From Bacillus sp. B1-b2 (GTDB taxonomy: Bacteria > Bacillota > Bacilli > Bacillales > Cytobacillaceae): DNA of 64,000 nucleotides. Where the stretch lies: NCBI RefSeq assembly GCF_009183415.1, contig NZ_WEHU01000006.1, forward strand, positions 164,732 to 228,731. Direction: 5' to 3'. Below, one piece after another: positions 17,657 to 27,487 of the stretch; position 1 is the stretch's first letter; each line of letters opens with the position of its first letter. The position numbers were made by a program, and so were the translations under genes. The notes beneath the pieces are model-generated. The model was not told the origin of the DNA. It did no database searches and worked only from the letters and a program-made list of their open reading frames with translations.

Positions 17657-18568
17657 TTAATATACATAAATAGCAATTATTTTGTGTAATTCCTTCAGAT
17701 AGACTTTAGCCATTTTACTTAAATTGGTTTTTCTATTCACAACCCAACCAACAGTAATAACTTCTTTCTCTTCCAACGGTACAGATATAATATTAGATCC
17801 ATTTAAATCTTCACTAAGAATACCTGTTGAGATGGTATATCCATTTAGCCCAATCAATAGATTAAATAACGTTGCTCGATCACTTACTTGAATACTTTTT
17901 TTACTTGGAATAGTACTATGAATTTCTTCTGCATAATAAAATGAGTTAAACTCACCCTGTTCAAAACTAAGTCGTGGATATTCCTCTAAATCTTCTAATG
18001 TAACAGATGCTTTCTTAGCTAAGGGGTTTTGTGAACTTACAAAAATATGTGGCGATGCTTTGAAAAGTTCATGAAACACTAATCCTTGTTCTTTTAATAA
18101 CTGCATCATTACTTTTTCATTAAAGGAGCTAACATATAAGATTCCAATCTCACTACGTAACTGCTTTACATCCTCAATAATTTCGTATGTTCTCGTTTCT
18201 CTCAATGTAAATTGGTACTTTTCTTCTCCATAGTTCTTAATCATTTCGACAAATGCATTTACAGCAAATGCATAATGCTGTGTTGATACAGCAAAAAGTT
18301 GTTGAGAAGGAGCTGTATCAAAGTATCGTCTCTCTAACAGCTCCGTTTGTTCTATAACCTGTCTTGCATACCCAAGAAATTCAGCGCCATCTGATGAAAG
18401 AGAGATACCAGTAGATGTCCGAGTAAAAATAGTAATCCCTAATTCTTTCTCTAGCTCTTTTATTGCTTTAGATAAAGTAGGTTGCGAAATATATAGTCTA
18501 CGAGCAGCTTCATTGATGGAACCACACATTACTACTTCAATAACATATTTTAATTGTTGTAATTTCAT
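17657..18568 (-). CDS. LysR family transcriptional regulator
   Basis: 303 residues. Residues 1-60 form the LysR HTH (LKYVIEVVMCGSINEAARRLYISQPTLSKAIKELEKELG), and the remainder is the periplasmic-binding-like effector domain. ATG at 18568 has GAGGG 7 bases upstream and gives the standard MKLQQL start; an earlier ATG at 18598 is less likely. Divergent from the MetE-like/MFS operon, which it probably controls. A direct repeat at 18729-18751 lies between them. The motif QVSDRATLFNLLIGLNGYTISTGIL is typical of the CysB/CysL branch. Confidence 0.93.
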   Translation of the reverse strand: MKLQQLKYVIEVVMCGSINEAARRLYISQPTLSKAIKELEKELGITIFTRTSTGISLSSDGAEFLGYARQVIEQTELLERRYFDTAPSQQLFAVSTQHYAFAVNAFVEMIKNYGEEKYQFTLRETRTYEIIEDVKQLRSEIGILYVSSFNEKVMMQLLKEQGLVFHELFKASPHIFVSSQNPLAKKASVTLEDLEEYPRLSFEQGEFNSFYYAEEIHSTIPSKKSIQVSDRATLFNLLIGLNGYTISTGILSEDLNGSNIISVPLEEKEVITVGWVVNRKTNLSKMAKVYLKELHKIIAIYVY

Positions 18569-18728
18569 TGTTAATCCCTCATTAGTCCTTCTTCTCATTC
18601 ATTAATATGATTATAATTCCATTCCTTTTTTTGCTATTTTAACCTTAACCAAGTACCAATTCAATAGAATATAAGTCTGGTAAACCTTTTAAAAAACAAA
18701 TCGGAAAAAATCCCCAATTCAAATCCTA

Positions 18729-18751
18729 TTGTTATAGCTTTTTGTTATAGC
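18729..18751. promoter_or_regulatory. direct repeat, candidate LysR site
   Basis: TTGTTATAGC occurs at 18729-18738 and 18742-18751 (13-bp period). The left copy lies in a CTAT-N4-ATAG symmetric element. It is in the divergent spacer between the LysR gene and its presumed target. Confidence 0.45.
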
Positions 18752-18833
18752 ACCTAATTACTTTTATCAGTTACACGAATCCCTAGTATTCATGTTAGGA
18801 TACAGTAATAAACAAAAGGGAAGAGGTAAATAC

Positions 18834-19937
18834 ATGCAAACTACTAACCATTCAACTATTTTTCGTGCTGATCAAGTGGGAAGTCTTTTAAGATCTGAAA
18901 CTATTAAGAAAGCTCGTTTACAACATGCTACTAATCTCCTTACAGCTGCAGAGCTTCGCCAATTAGAAGATAAAGAAATCGCTCGTATTGTAGAAAAACA
19001 AAAAGAGATTGGCCTAGGTGCAGTTACAGATGGAGAATTTCGTAGAGCTTGGTGGCATTTTGATTTCTTAGAAGGTTTAACTGGAGTGGAAGGCTACTGG
19101 TCTGGAGAAGGGATTCAATTTCAACAACAAAAAACAAAATCACGAGCAATCAGAGTAACAGATAAATTAGACTTTGGAAATCATCCGATGCTTGAAGATT
19201 TTAAGTATTTACACAAATTAGCTGGAGACCATGTAGCAAAATATACGATTCCTAGTCCAAGCATGCTTCATTTCCGCGGTGAGGTTGATTCCTCTGCTTA
19301 TCAGGAGGAAGAAGAATTCTTTGATGATTTAGCGAAAACGTATAAAAAGGGGTTACAAGCATTTTATGATGCTGGTTGCCGTTATTTACAACTTGATGAT
19401 ACAGCTTGGGCTTACCTTTGCTCAGAAGAACAAAAGGAACAACTTCGATCAAAAGGAAAAAATCCCGACTATTTAGCAAAAGTTTACTTAGATACATTAA
19501 ACAAAGCGGTCGCCGATCGTCCTGATGATTTTACTATTACGATGCACATTTGCCGAGGTAACTTCCGCTCTACATGGATATCATCTGGTGGTTATGAGCC
19601 TATAGCAGAACAATTATTTGGTCATTTGAATATTGATGGATTCTTCTTAGAATATGACAACGATCGTTCAGGCGGATTCGAACCACTACGTTATGTGAAC
19701 AGACCTGATCTTAACATTGTATTAGGATTAGTTACTTCTAAGTTTGGTGACCTAGAAGATAAAAATACAATCATTAAACGTATTGAAGAGGCATCTAAAT
19801 TTGTCAATCTAAATCAACTAGCTTTAAGTCCACAATGTGGCTTTGCTTCTACAGAGGAAGGCAATTTACTGACTGAAGAACAACAATGGGCAAAATTGCG
19901 TCATGTAGTGGAAATTTCTCAACAAGTTTGGAAATAA
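18834..19937 (+). CDS. MetE C-terminal-like methyltransferase (YxjG/YxjH family)
   Basis: 367-residue stand-alone protein resembling the catalytic half of cobalamin-independent methionine synthase. Visible: RADQVGSLLR, DDTAWAYL, the zinc-type ligands His and Cys in MHICRGNFRST, and Cys in SPQCGFAST. Such short proteins move a methyl group to homocysteine from small donors rather than from methyltetrahydropteroyl-triglutamate. The ATG at 18834, with GAAGAGG upstream, is preferred over one 14 codons earlier. Co-transcribed with an aromatic-acid-type MFS carrier, 44 bp downstream. The methyl donor is unknown; no S-box riboswitch is seen in front. Confidence 0.88.
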   Translation: MQTTNHSTIFRADQVGSLLRSETIKKARLQHATNLLTAAELRQLEDKEIARIVEKQKEIGLGAVTDGEFRRAWWHFDFLEGLTGVEGYWSGEGIQFQQQKTKSRAIRVTDKLDFGNHPMLEDFKYLHKLAGDHVAKYTIPSPSMLHFRGEVDSSAYQEEEEFFDDLAKTYKKGLQAFYDAGCRYLQLDDTAWAYLCSEEQKEQLRSKGKNPDYLAKVYLDTLNKAVADRPDDFTITMHICRGNFRSTWISSGGYEPIAEQLFGHLNIDGFFLEYDNDRSGGFEPLRYVNRPDLNIVLGLVTSKFGDLEDKNTIIKRIEEASKFVNLNQLALSPQCGFASTEEGNLLTEEQQWAKLRHVVEISQQVWK

Positions 19938-19981
19938 AAATATTCTATTAACCAGAAATAATTCCCATAAGGAGGAATAGT

Positions 19982-21358
19982 ATGAGAGTTGTGCAAACGT
20001 CTCAAGTTTTAGCTGAAAGTAAATTCAATAAGTTTCATCGATTAGTATTTCTTTGGTGCTTTTTTGCCATTGCCTTTGATGGTTTTGATATTGCTTTATA
20101 TGGAATAGGATTGCCCTTAATGATGGAAGATTACGGATTGACAGTTGTAGAAGCTGGAGTTATTGGGAGCTACACAGTTATCGGAATGATGGTTGGTACT
20201 TTTCTACTTGGCTCACTTTCTGATCTTGTTGGACGTAAAAAAATACTAGCCATCTGTATGACTATATTTAGTGTGTTCTCTTTACTTGCTGGCCTAGCAC
20301 CTAACTCTACGGTATTCACCATTATGCGAATTATTGCAGCACTAGGTATGGGAGGATTAATGCCGGCTGTGATTGCTGTTATGACCGAATACTCACCTAA
20401 GAAAAATCGAGCACTAACTGTTGCAACGATGTATTGTGGTTATTCTATTGGTTCTATCATAGCATCCTTAATTGGCATGTATTTAATGGAAAGTCTTGGT
20501 TGGAGATTTCTATATTGGCTTGGTGTCATTCCCATTATCGCCATCCCCTTCTTCTTAAAACAATTTCCTGAGTCCCTTTCTTATCATATTGTTCGTAATC
20601 AAGGAGATAAAATAGCATCTATCCTTAATAAAGTAGATCCTAAGGGGAACTATCAAGCAACTGATGATTTTGAGTATAATAGCGTAAAAGAACAAGCAAA
20701 GGGATTCCCTGCAAAGAAATTATTTTTAGATAATCGAGCTGTTAGCACTATAGCTTTTTGGGTAACTGTATTTTGCTGTCTACTGATGATTTATAGTTTG
20801 AATACTTGGCTTCCTAAGATTATGCAAAGCTCTGGTTATGGAATTACATCAAGCCTTTCCTTTAGTCTTATTTTAGGTGTTGGACAAATTGGTGGATCGT
20901 TATTAGGTGGTTATTTAGTAGAACGATTAGGTCATCGCAAGGTTCTTGTTACTATGTTCTTAATAGGTTCCTTCTGCTTTGTTTCTTTAAGCTTAACTTC
21001 TAATCTTTTGTTACTATATGTATTGATTGCCATTGGTGGTGCCTGTACGGTAGGAACACAGAACCTAGTAAATCCCTATATTTCGGAATTTTATCCAAGG
21101 GAAATCCGCACTACAGGGTTAAGTATGACAGTAGGTATTGGGAGAGTAGGCGCTATTTTAGCTCCCATTCTAATTGGCATGTTGCTAGCATCTAACTTAG
21201 ATCCTAAGAATGCTTTCATGGCATTTGCTATCCCAAGTTTAATCGGGGGAATATCTCTGTTGTTAGTTCAAGAGAGATTTGGAAGCTTTGATAAAGTTAG
21301 AAATAAACCTATCACATATGCTCCTATTGAGAATGAGGGAATTGGAGTCTCGAAGTAG
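19982..21358 (+). CDS. MFS transporter, aromatic-acid:H+ symporter type
   Basis: 458 residues, 12 membrane helices. The DGFDIALYG motif in the first helix and LGSLSDLVGRKKILA in loop 2-3 mark the AAHS branch (PcaK/BenK-like), which imports small carboxylic and aromatic acids with protons. ESLSYHIVRNQGDK and a long central loop follow, then the second six helices. ATG with AAGGAGG upstream. It follows the MetE-like gene in an operon facing the LysR regulator, so it likely imports the substrate that the MetE-like enzyme uses (inference). Confidence 0.9.
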   Translation: MRVVQTSQVLAESKFNKFHRLVFLWCFFAIAFDGFDIALYGIGLPLMMEDYGLTVVEAGVIGSYTVIGMMVGTFLLGSLSDLVGRKKILAICMTIFSVFSLLAGLAPNSTVFTIMRIIAALGMGGLMPAVIAVMTEYSPKKNRALTVATMYCGYSIGSIIASLIGMYLMESLGWRFLYWLGVIPIIAIPFFLKQFPESLSYHIVRNQGDKIASILNKVDPKGNYQATDDFEYNSVKEQAKGFPAKKLFLDNRAVSTIAFWVTVFCCLLMIYSLNTWLPKIMQSSGYGITSSLSFSLILGVGQIGGSLLGGYLVERLGHRKVLVTMFLIGSFCFVSLSLTSNLLLLYVLIAIGGACTVGTQNLVNPYISEFYPREIRTTGLSMTVGIGRVGAILAPILIGMLLASNLDPKNAFMAFAIPSLIGGISLLLVQERFGSFDKVRNKPITYAPIENEGIGVSK

Positions 21359-21395
21359 TTTTGATTTTATATATACAATTTATATTTTGATAAAT

Positions 21396-21420
21396 GACCA
21401 CTTTAAAGTGGTCTTTGTTG
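21396..21420 (+). terminator. terminator after the MFS gene
   Basis: Perfect 18-bp palindrome GACCACTTTAAAGTGGTC (21396-21413) followed by TTTGTTG. Confidence 0.65.
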
Positions 21421-21436
21421 TGCTCAGAACTCTATC

Positions 21437-21487
21437 TTGTTGCGGAAGGCTTGCTTTTTGTTGCGGGAACCTTGCTTTTTATTGCGG
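21437..21487. repeat. 21-bp tandem repeat, 2.4 copies
   Basis: TTGTTGCGG/TTATTGCGG recurs at 21437, 21458 and 21479 with a common GAA-CTTGCTTT filler, period 21 bp. It lies in the convergent spacer, downstream of the MFS terminator. Confidence 0.75.
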
Positions 21488-21502
21488 ATAAAGACCTAAA
21501 CC

Positions 21503-21530
21503 TAAAAAGAACCCTTTTTTACAAAAGGGC
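21503..21530 (-). terminator. terminator after the GH43 gene
   Basis: Minus-strand stem CCCTTTT / AAAAGGG followed by TTCTTTTT, 12 bp downstream of the GH43 stop. Confidence 0.65.
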
Positions 21531-21541
21531 CCCTAAATACA

Positions 21542-24500
21542 TTAATCTATTCTATTTTTTCTTTTACGTACAACAATGAGAATACTACCACCAATTACTA
21601 ACAACAATCCTACTGTCAACCAGTTGTACTGGTTTGTAGAAGTGTTTGGTAGTGTTGCTCCATTGTTTATACTTTGTTTATTTGAATCACTGGAATTGTT
21701 AGTTGAACCTGTGCTCACCTTAACAGGATCCTGTGTTCCTGGTTCTTCTGTCCCCGGCTTCTCTGTTCCTGGCTCTTCTGTCCCTGGTTCTTCTGTCCCC
21801 GGCTCTTCTGTTCCTGGCTCTTCTGTTCCTGGCTCTTCTGTTCCTGGCTCTTCTGTTCCTGGCTCTTCTATTCCTGGCTCTTCTGTTCCTGGCTCTTCTG
21901 TTCCTGGTTCTTCTGTTCCTGGTTCTTCTGTTCCTGGCTCTTCTGTTCCTGGTTCTTCTGTTCCTGGTTCTTCTGTTCCTGGTTCTTCTTCCTTCATGAC
22001 ACTGGAGTAATAATCTTCTACTTCACTAGCAGAAAGCACCTTATTACTGTATATACGCAAATCATCCATTAACCCGTTGAATGGTGTATCCCAATAGTTA
22101 ACACCCAGACCAAATACTGCATCAGTGGTTGTAAAAATATCAGGGAAGTTTGAACCAGTAAATGCTTCTTCTCCATTTACATAGATAACCACTTCTCCAT
22201 TATTAACGGTTGTCACTAGATGTGTCCATTTGTTTGTCGGAATGGTTGTTTCAGTAGTTGCGTCATACCAAGTTTGACTACCAGACCATAGCATTGTCTT
22301 GCCTTCACCTGGCCCAGAAGGTACTAAACTAATCCAGTTATTTTCGTTTCTACTACCAAAGAATGTAGTAGTATGCTGCGTAATCTCTTTTGGATTTAAC
22401 CAAAGAGATAGAGAATATGCATTGCTAGAAATCAATCCTTTTGGCAAAGAAATACCAGATTTCCCATCAAATACTGCAGCTTGTCCTGTGATTCCTTTCT
22501 CATACGTAATACTACCGCCAGTACTATTTATGAATTCTCCAGTAATATTTCCGGCATTATGGCTTCCTGTTGTATCTTCTAAATTATTTTCAAAATCAAA
22601 ATTGGCGGTTAATCCATCTGGATTTTCATAGAGTGACTTCACTTCTTCCATAGGAAGCACAACTCCATCATAGACTCGAACTTCATCCATTAGCCCTTTG
22701 TACGGAGTGTCCCAATAGTTAACACCTAAAGAAAATTGTGCATCTACAGTAGTAAAGACATCTGGGAAATTTTTATTTGAGAACTTTTCCACTCCATTGA
22801 TATAAACCTTCGCTTCTCCTTCGTTTACAGTAAGAGCAAAATGTGTCCATTCTCCAGTTGGTATAATTGCATCTGAGACGGCATCATACCAATCATCTCC
22901 ATTATGTGACCACACCTTTGTAACACCATGTGCATTAGGCACAACACTAATCCAATTGTTTTCTGTTCTTGCTCCAAAGAAGGTGGTTGTGAATTCTGTA
23001 ATTTCTTCGGGCTTTAACCAAAGTGATACAGAGTACTTATCACTAGCAATCAAACCATTTGCCAACTTTACTCCTGATTTACCGTCAAACTTAGCAGCCT
23101 TACCAACAATCCCTTCTTCAAATGTGATATTTCCACCAGTATTATGAATTCGGTCTCCTGTTGTAGTAGCATCTTCCTGATTTTCAGAACGATCTGCTAA
23201 TCCATTGCTGAAGTCATAATATGCTGATAAACCTCCTTGTTCTTCTGCAAGGACCCTCACACTAATTTTTAATGTTTCTACAGCATCACCCAGTGTAATG
23301 GTTGCTGTTAATTCTACACTCGCATCATCAGAGCCAAAGGTTGGACGAGTAACTTTCCCTTCATTAGATATAGCTTCTGGATGAGAAGAAGCCCATGTAA
23401 TCTTTGTTCCTTGCGTTGCTTCTGTTGGTAAAACAATATCCTTAATAACTTCTGCTGGAATGGTACTACCTAATTCCTCTTTAATACTAGCTACTACATC
23501 TTGATTTGGTTTACTTGCCACATGACTGCCCCAAATCACTGTACCATTACCTGACATAGCACTGAATGTCATAACCCAACTTTCAGAAGTAGGATCATAT
23601 TGACGAATAAACACACCATCATACGTTGCTCCCTCAACAGTTAGCTCCACTCTATAGTTATCAGATAGCTTCCAGGTACCTGTTACCGCACCAGATATCG
23701 TATGATCTTCATTTAGTTTTATCCAAGTAGATTCTGTCAACTTACCTGTAATCTCTTTTCCATGGTTAATATATTTATAATCTCCTATGATGCTTGATTC
23801 TGAGACTGCTTGTATTGTTTCACCAGCATATTGATATGGAGTTGGCACTGGCCAGCCCTCCCTATTTTTAAATGCCTGATGTACCCTTAACTGGTGAAGC
23901 TCTCCTTGTTGTGGAAAACGAGTATGTGTTACGATAAACTCTTTTCCTAGCTCCTCATCAATTAAATAAGAGTTATGACCAGGAGCCATATAACCAGTTC
24001 CTATTCCCGTTCCTTCTTCTCCTAAGTCTCGCTTAAACAAAAAATTCCCTATCATTTTATTACCTATATCTTTATGATCACTATTTGATGGAAAATTCCC
24101 TACACCGATGTTAAAGCTCTCTGGAAACACAACTTCATTTCCTGCTGCATCTACATATGGTCCATCAATATTCTCTGATCGGAATTGGCGCATTTGATAG
24201 CCACCCTCTGCAGCTAGTCCACCATACGTGATATATAGGTAGTAGTAACCACTTTCCTTATCGTAAACCGCATATGTTCCTTCTCCAGATCTACCATAGC
24301 CTCCAGCAATCTTTGTACCAAAATATCGATCTATCATTCTACCATCAGAAGTCTCACCATCTTTTCCTGGATAGATTGGCACACCTGTTTCTTTATCTAA
24401 TGGCAGAATAAAGGTACCACCTGACCATGAACCATAAGTCATCCATAGATCCCCATTTTCATCATAAAGAACATTTGCATCAATGGCATTCGTATATAAG

Positions 24501-25180
24501 GCATTATTATAGTTGCCTTCACTAGTAAACCAATTTGGATTTGGCTCTTCTATAATTCCATTATCTATAAGCTTAGATAGATTTGTATTTTTCCAATGCT
24601 TATTTACATCGCTTCTATTATCCTTTGCATCATAATTGGTAAAACCAGAATATATAATAGTATCTCTATATTCAAATGGACCTTCTATATTTTTGGAAAC
24701 TGCAATACCTATTGCTGATCGAATGTAGGTAGAAGAAACACTATAATACAAAGTATAAGCGCCCTTTGATCCATCCTCCCAAATAAAGTCCTTATTCCAG
24801 ATAATATCAGGTGCCCATACAGAAAACCCTCCCGTACTATCCGCATCATCTTCTCCTGCCCATTTAAAAGACTCTGCTAGATTAGCTGATAAGTCTCCAT
24901 AGATTGGATTATTTGTTGGAGTTTGATATTCTCTTTCTACTAAAGAACTCCAATTCATTAAATCAGATGATTTAGCTGCTGCAATATGTGAACCAAATAC
25001 ATAGTAAGAACCATTATCTGCTTTGATAATAGATGGATCATGAACCGAAACACGTTGGAAATTAATTGCTTCTGACTCATCAACCTCTGCATTTACTTCT
25101 TGACTTGGAAAATAAGTAAGAGATACTACTAATATTGCAATCAAAATAATAATAGAACTTCTTCGAAAAAGTTTCTTCAC
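21542..25180 (-). CDS. cell-wall-anchored multidomain GH43 arabinanase
   Basis: About 1212 residues. A signal peptide (about 1-33, ending NAE) precedes a GH43 endo-1,5-alpha-arabinanase five-blade propeller (about 40-445; [22 protein letters not shown] with the Asp base, [11 protein letters not shown], and the acid Glu in [13 protein letters not shown]). Next come the arabinanase C-terminal beta domain (about 455-560), an atrophied Ig-like domain (about 570-655) and two tandem LamG/ConA-like domains (about 660-1075), both with NYWDTP. Then come 17 EEPGT-type pentapeptides and a C-terminal sorting signal LPNTS, a membrane helix and RKRKN. The GTG start at 25180 (GAGAGGGG upstream) gives a clean signal peptide. 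It should cut arabinan at the cell surface. A cre site overlaps the leader. Confidence 0.93.
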   Translation of the reverse strand: MKKLFRRSSIIILIAILVVSLTYFPSQEVNAEVDESEAINFQRVSVHDPSIIKADNGSYYVFGSHIAAAKSSDLMNWSSLVEREYQTPTNNPIYGDLSANLAESFKWAGEDDADSTGGFSVWAPDIIWNKDFIWEDGSKGAYTLYYSVSSTYIRSAIGIAVSKNIEGPFEYRDTIIYSGFTNYDAKDNRSDVNKHWKNTNLSKLIDNGIIEEPNPNWFTSEGNYNNALYTNAIDANVLYDENGDLWMTYGSWSGGTFILPLDKETGVPIYPGKDGETSDGRMIDRYFGTKIAGGYGRSGEGTYAVYDKESGYYYLYITYGGLAAEGGYQMRQFRSENIDGPYVDAAGNEVVFPESFNIGVGNFPSNSDHKDIGNKMIGNFLFKRDLGEEGTGIGTGYMAPGHNSYLIDEELGKEFIVTHTRFPQQGELHQLRVHQAFKNREGWPVPTPYQYAGETIQAVSESSIIGDYKYINHGKEITGKLTESTWIKLNEDHTISGAVTGTWKLSDNYRVELTVEGATYDGVFIRQYDPTSESWVMTFSAMSGNGTVIWGSHVASKPNQDVVASIKEELGSTIPAEVIKDIVLPTEATQGTKITWASSHPEAISNEGKVTRPTFGSDDASVELTATITLGDAVETLKISVRVLAEEQGGLSAYYDFSNGLADRSENQEDATTTGDRIHNTGGNITFEEGIVGKAAKFDGKSGVKLANGLIASDKYSVSLWLKPEEITEFTTTFFGARTENNWISVVPNAHGVTKVWSHNGDDWYDAVSDAIIPTGEWTHFALTVNEGEAKVYINGVEKFSNKNFPDVFTTVDAQFSLGVNYWDTPYKGLMDEVRVYDGVVLPMEEVKSLYENPDGLTANFDFENNLEDTTGSHNAGNITGEFINSTGGSITYEKGITGQAAVFDGKSGISLPKGLISSNAYSLSLWLNPKEITQHTTTFFGSRNENNWISLVPSGPGEGKTMLWSGSQTWYDATTETTIPTNKWTHLVTTVNNGEVVIYVNGEEAFTGSNFPDIFTTTDAVFGLGVNYWDTPFNGLMDDLRIYSNKVLSASEVEDYYSSVMKEEEPGTEEPGTEEPGTEEPGTEEPGTEEPGTEEPGTEEPGIEEPGTEEPGTEEPGTEEPGTEEPGTEEPGTEEPGTEKPGTEEPGTQDPVKVSTGSTNNSSDSNKQSINNGATLPNTSTNQYNWLTVGLLLVIGGSILIVVRKRKNRID
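21734..21988 (-). repeat. 17 x 15-bp repeat encoding EEPGT pentapeptides
   Basis: Seventeen in-frame 15-bp units encode EEPGT, with single EEPGI and EKPGT variants, forming the wall-spanning stalk before the LPNTS signal. Length is expected to vary by slippage. The same repeat creates long open frames on the opposite strand that are not genes. Confidence 0.95.
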
Positions 25181-25210
25181 TATTTCATTTCCCCTCTCAT
25201 TGCTAGTAAT

Positions 25211-25224
25211 TGTAAACGCATACA
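25211..25224. promoter_or_regulatory. cre site (CcpA) in the arabinanase leader
   Basis: TGTAAACGCATACA matches cre TGWAANCGNTNWCA at 13 of 14 positions, between the predicted promoter and the start codon: a roadblock position for catabolite repression. Confidence 0.75.
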
Positions 25225-25253
25225 AAATACTCTTTAATAATTTCTCTCTCTCT

Positions 25254-25281
25254 ATAATAGGAGGGATATTCTAGTTGTCAT
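25254..25281 (-). promoter_or_regulatory. promoter of the arabinanase gene
   Basis: Minus-strand ATGACA (25276-25281) and TATTAT (25254-25259) with a 16-bp spacer, about 75 bp upstream of the GTG start. Confidence 0.5.
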
Positions 25282-25609
25282 TTATTATCCTATTTTTTAT
25301 GTAAGTAAGAGACGATTCTAGTGATTATAGCAACTTCACTACTCTTTTTAATTAACTTTTTCATTAACCAACTCCTTTATGTCCTATTTTTCATAACAGA
25401 GAAATTCATCAACTTCCTCAACACTAGATTACTATATATATACTACATAAACAATAGTAAAATCGTTGTATTAGAGTGTCTATCTCTTACATTTTTTCAC
25501 CTAATAGAATCGATCTCTTAAAAAGGGATATATTTTAATTTACCAGCTACCGATTCGGACACTAAAAACCGACATAAGATTAACGAATATATTAATAAAA
25601 TGAACAAAT

Positions 25610-25645
25610 TAAAAACAAGCACCTATCATCTTAACAGGTGCTTGT
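25610..25645 (-). terminator. terminator after the Mn-catalase gene
   Basis: 9-bp perfect arms CAAGCACCT (25616-25624) and AGGTGCTTG (25636-25644) with a minus-strand T5 run. Confidence 0.9.
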
Positions 25646-25657
25646 CCTAGACATATA

Positions 25658-26515
25658 TTAATTATTTAAATCCTGTATTCCAGGAGCATGTTCATTTGGC
25701 ATATCTGGTAGTTCTGGAACTGGATAGCCATTCGGAGGAGCAATTACAGATAAATCTCCTCCATTTCTACTTGGAGTAGTACCTTGGAATATCTCCCCGA
25801 TACGAGTTTCGTCTAACCTGAAGTTAAATTGAGCATTATGAAAGCCCATATCTATATATTTTCGACATTCTGGATATTTATTTATATCATAATTCGGAAC
25901 AGGGAATATTTTACCCCAATCTACTCCTAGTGTTTCTAGCGCTTTCGCAAAAGCATTTTGATGCGCATTATCACGAACAATCAAAAAAGCAAGAGTTTCT
26001 CTTAATGTCTTATTATTACTCATCTCATATATTCTCGACTTTTGAAGAACACCTGTTGATTCTAAAACAACATTATTTAAAAGATTTGCTACCAGATTAC
26101 CATGGTCATATACCCAAGAACCATTCCAAGGATTCCCACCAGCATCTACAGGGAGAGAAGACTTTGCACCCATAATATAATGATGAGGGTTTGCTCCACC
26201 TTTTATTACATCATCTAATGGTGCTCCGTCACTCGCCATATTTCCAGGCATTTCTTCACCTGAATCATTTAACAGTTGGTTAATAGTGGATTGCACTAGC
26301 TCTACATGGCTAAGTTCTTCTAAAAAAACACCTCTAATTAAATCTCGATATTGCTTATCTTTTCCTCGGAAATTAGCACTTTGGAAGGAAAATTGCATCA
26401 TGGTACGCATTTCTCCAAATTGACCACCTAAGGCTTCTTGCAGTACTTTTGCAGCATTAGGATCTGGCTTATCTGGAACAATCATATTAATGAGATCTTC
26501 TTTGTAAAAATACAT
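25658..26515 (-). CDS. manganese (non-haem) catalase
   Basis: 285-residue di-manganese catalase of the ferritin-like fold, disproportionating hydrogen peroxide. The metal ligands are visible in GQFGEMRTMMQ, EELSHVELVQ, VLESTGVLQ and VRDNAHQNAF. GANPHHYIMGAKSSLPVDAGGNPWNG is a family signature. Length is normal. ATG behind GGAAAGGAGT. Related proteins sit in the spore coat (CotJC) or the cytoplasm; this full-length form is closer to the soluble/spore YdbD type. Monocistronic and divergent from the VanZ operon. Confidence 0.95.
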   Translation of the reverse strand: MYFYKEDLINMIVPDKPDPNAAKVLQEALGGQFGEMRTMMQFSFQSANFRGKDKQYRDLIRGVFLEELSHVELVQSTINQLLNDSGEEMPGNMASDGAPLDDVIKGGANPHHYIMGAKSSLPVDAGGNPWNGSWVYDHGNLVANLLNNVVLESTGVLQKSRIYEMSNNKTLRETLAFLIVRDNAHQNAFAKALETLGVDWGKIFPVPNYDINKYPECRKYIDMGFHNAQFNFRLDETRIGEIFQGTTPSRNGGDLSVIAPPNGYPVPELPDMPNEHAPGIQDLNN

Positions 26516-26892
26516 AATTAATCAAACTCCTTTCCTGTTATATCTTTATACTTCCTGTTAATAGTGAATTTATACCAAGTGTTTTATAGACTCTTCGCAC
26601 TAAGTATGAAAAAATAGAATACTCATACTAAATGTAATAAATTTCTAACTTATAGAGAGATGCTTTAGATGATTAATTATGATGGCCGTACTTTTGTGTC
26701 TATTGAAAATACAAATTATCTAGAAAAAATTCCATTTTATCTTTCTAAAATTACTTTTTCTACAAGCTGATACTATTAAAAATGCTGTCTCTTTATAAAT
26801 TTTAGAGATCCTTTATTCCTTCTTTATAAAAACTTTAAACATTTTATCTATTCTATATTTCATACTAGAGTTATTTTGGAGGAGGAATTAGA
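26516..26892. other. divergent spacer, Mn catalase / VanZ operon
   Basis: AT-rich; no gene, clear operator or riboswitch seen. It must carry both promoters. Confidence 0.4.
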
Positions 26893-27465
26893 ATGGAAGA
26901 AACAATGTCAGTTATGTTTACCATCCCGTCATGGTATGTATTAGTTCCATTATCTGTAATTAGCTTCATATGGTTAATGGTATGGGCGAAAAAACGTCAA
27001 AAGGCGGTAGTACCGTTAACTCCTAAGCATTTTGTTGTTCTTATTACCTTTGGGATATATTCACTTTGTGTTCTACACTTAGTATTTTTCCCTATTGAAG
27101 TGAATATCGGAATTTATGCAAACCAAATAGAATGGTATAAAACCATTAACTTTATTCCTCTTTTAACTATTGATCTAACTACATTTATATTAAATATAAT
27201 CATGCTTATTCCCTTAGGCATGTATATACCACTGTTAAAGAAAGGGTATGTCACTGCTAGAAATATTGCAAAACTTGGGTTTATGATAAGTCTATCTTTT
27301 GAGTTAGTTCAACTTCTTATCCGAGTGACTTTAGGAAGTGGAAGAACCACAGATATTAATGACCTATTAGCGAACACAGTCGGTACAGTTATTGGTTTTA
27401 TTTTTATGAAGAGACTCTTGAACATATCATCAATGAGAAGCTTGTTTAAACCATTTAAACTTTAA
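26893..27465 (+). CDS. VanZ-like membrane protein
   Basis: 190 residues with about five membrane helices. The VanZ signature is present: WYKTINFIPLLTIDLTTFILNIIMLIPLGMYIPLL, then SFELVQLLIRVTLGSGRTTDINDLLANTVGTVIGF. VanZ proteins lower sensitivity to teicoplanin or lipoglycopeptides by an unclear route, but most chromosomal copies are general envelope proteins. ATG with GGAGGAGG upstream. It is followed 22 bp later by a VanR-like regulator and kinase. No vanH, vanA or vanX genes are present, so this is not a glycopeptide resistance cluster. Confidence 0.88.
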   Translation: MEETMSVMFTIPSWYVLVPLSVISFIWLMVWAKKRQKAVVPLTPKHFVVLITFGIYSLCVLHLVFFPIEVNIGIYANQIEWYKTINFIPLLTIDLTTFILNIIMLIPLGMYIPLLKKGYVTARNIAKLGFMISLSFELVQLLIRVTLGSGRTTDINDLLANTVGTVIGFIFMKRLLNISSMRSLFKPFKL

Positions 27466-27487
27466 CTACTATAAGGAGGTAAACCGT

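Larger units (their letters stand above)
25181..25657. other. spacer between the GH43 and Mn-catalase genes
   Basis: No convincing gene. It holds the GH43 promoter and cre site at its left end and the Mn-catalase terminator at its right end; the middle is AT-rich. A 66-codon plus-strand frame at 25321-25521 is low-complexity and has no ribosome site. Confidence 0.5.

Noticed and set aside
21734..21988. Regular repeat that could be mistaken for a CRISPR array
   Set aside because: Units are contiguous 15-bp coding repeats with no spacers.
21576..22010. Long plus-strand open frames rich in SSVPG or LLFLAL repeats
   Set aside because: They are antisense shadows of the EEPGT stalk repeat; no ribosome site and the opposite frame is a clear protein.
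25321..25521. 66-codon plus-strand ORF
   Set aside because: Low complexity, no ribosome site, no recognisable domain.
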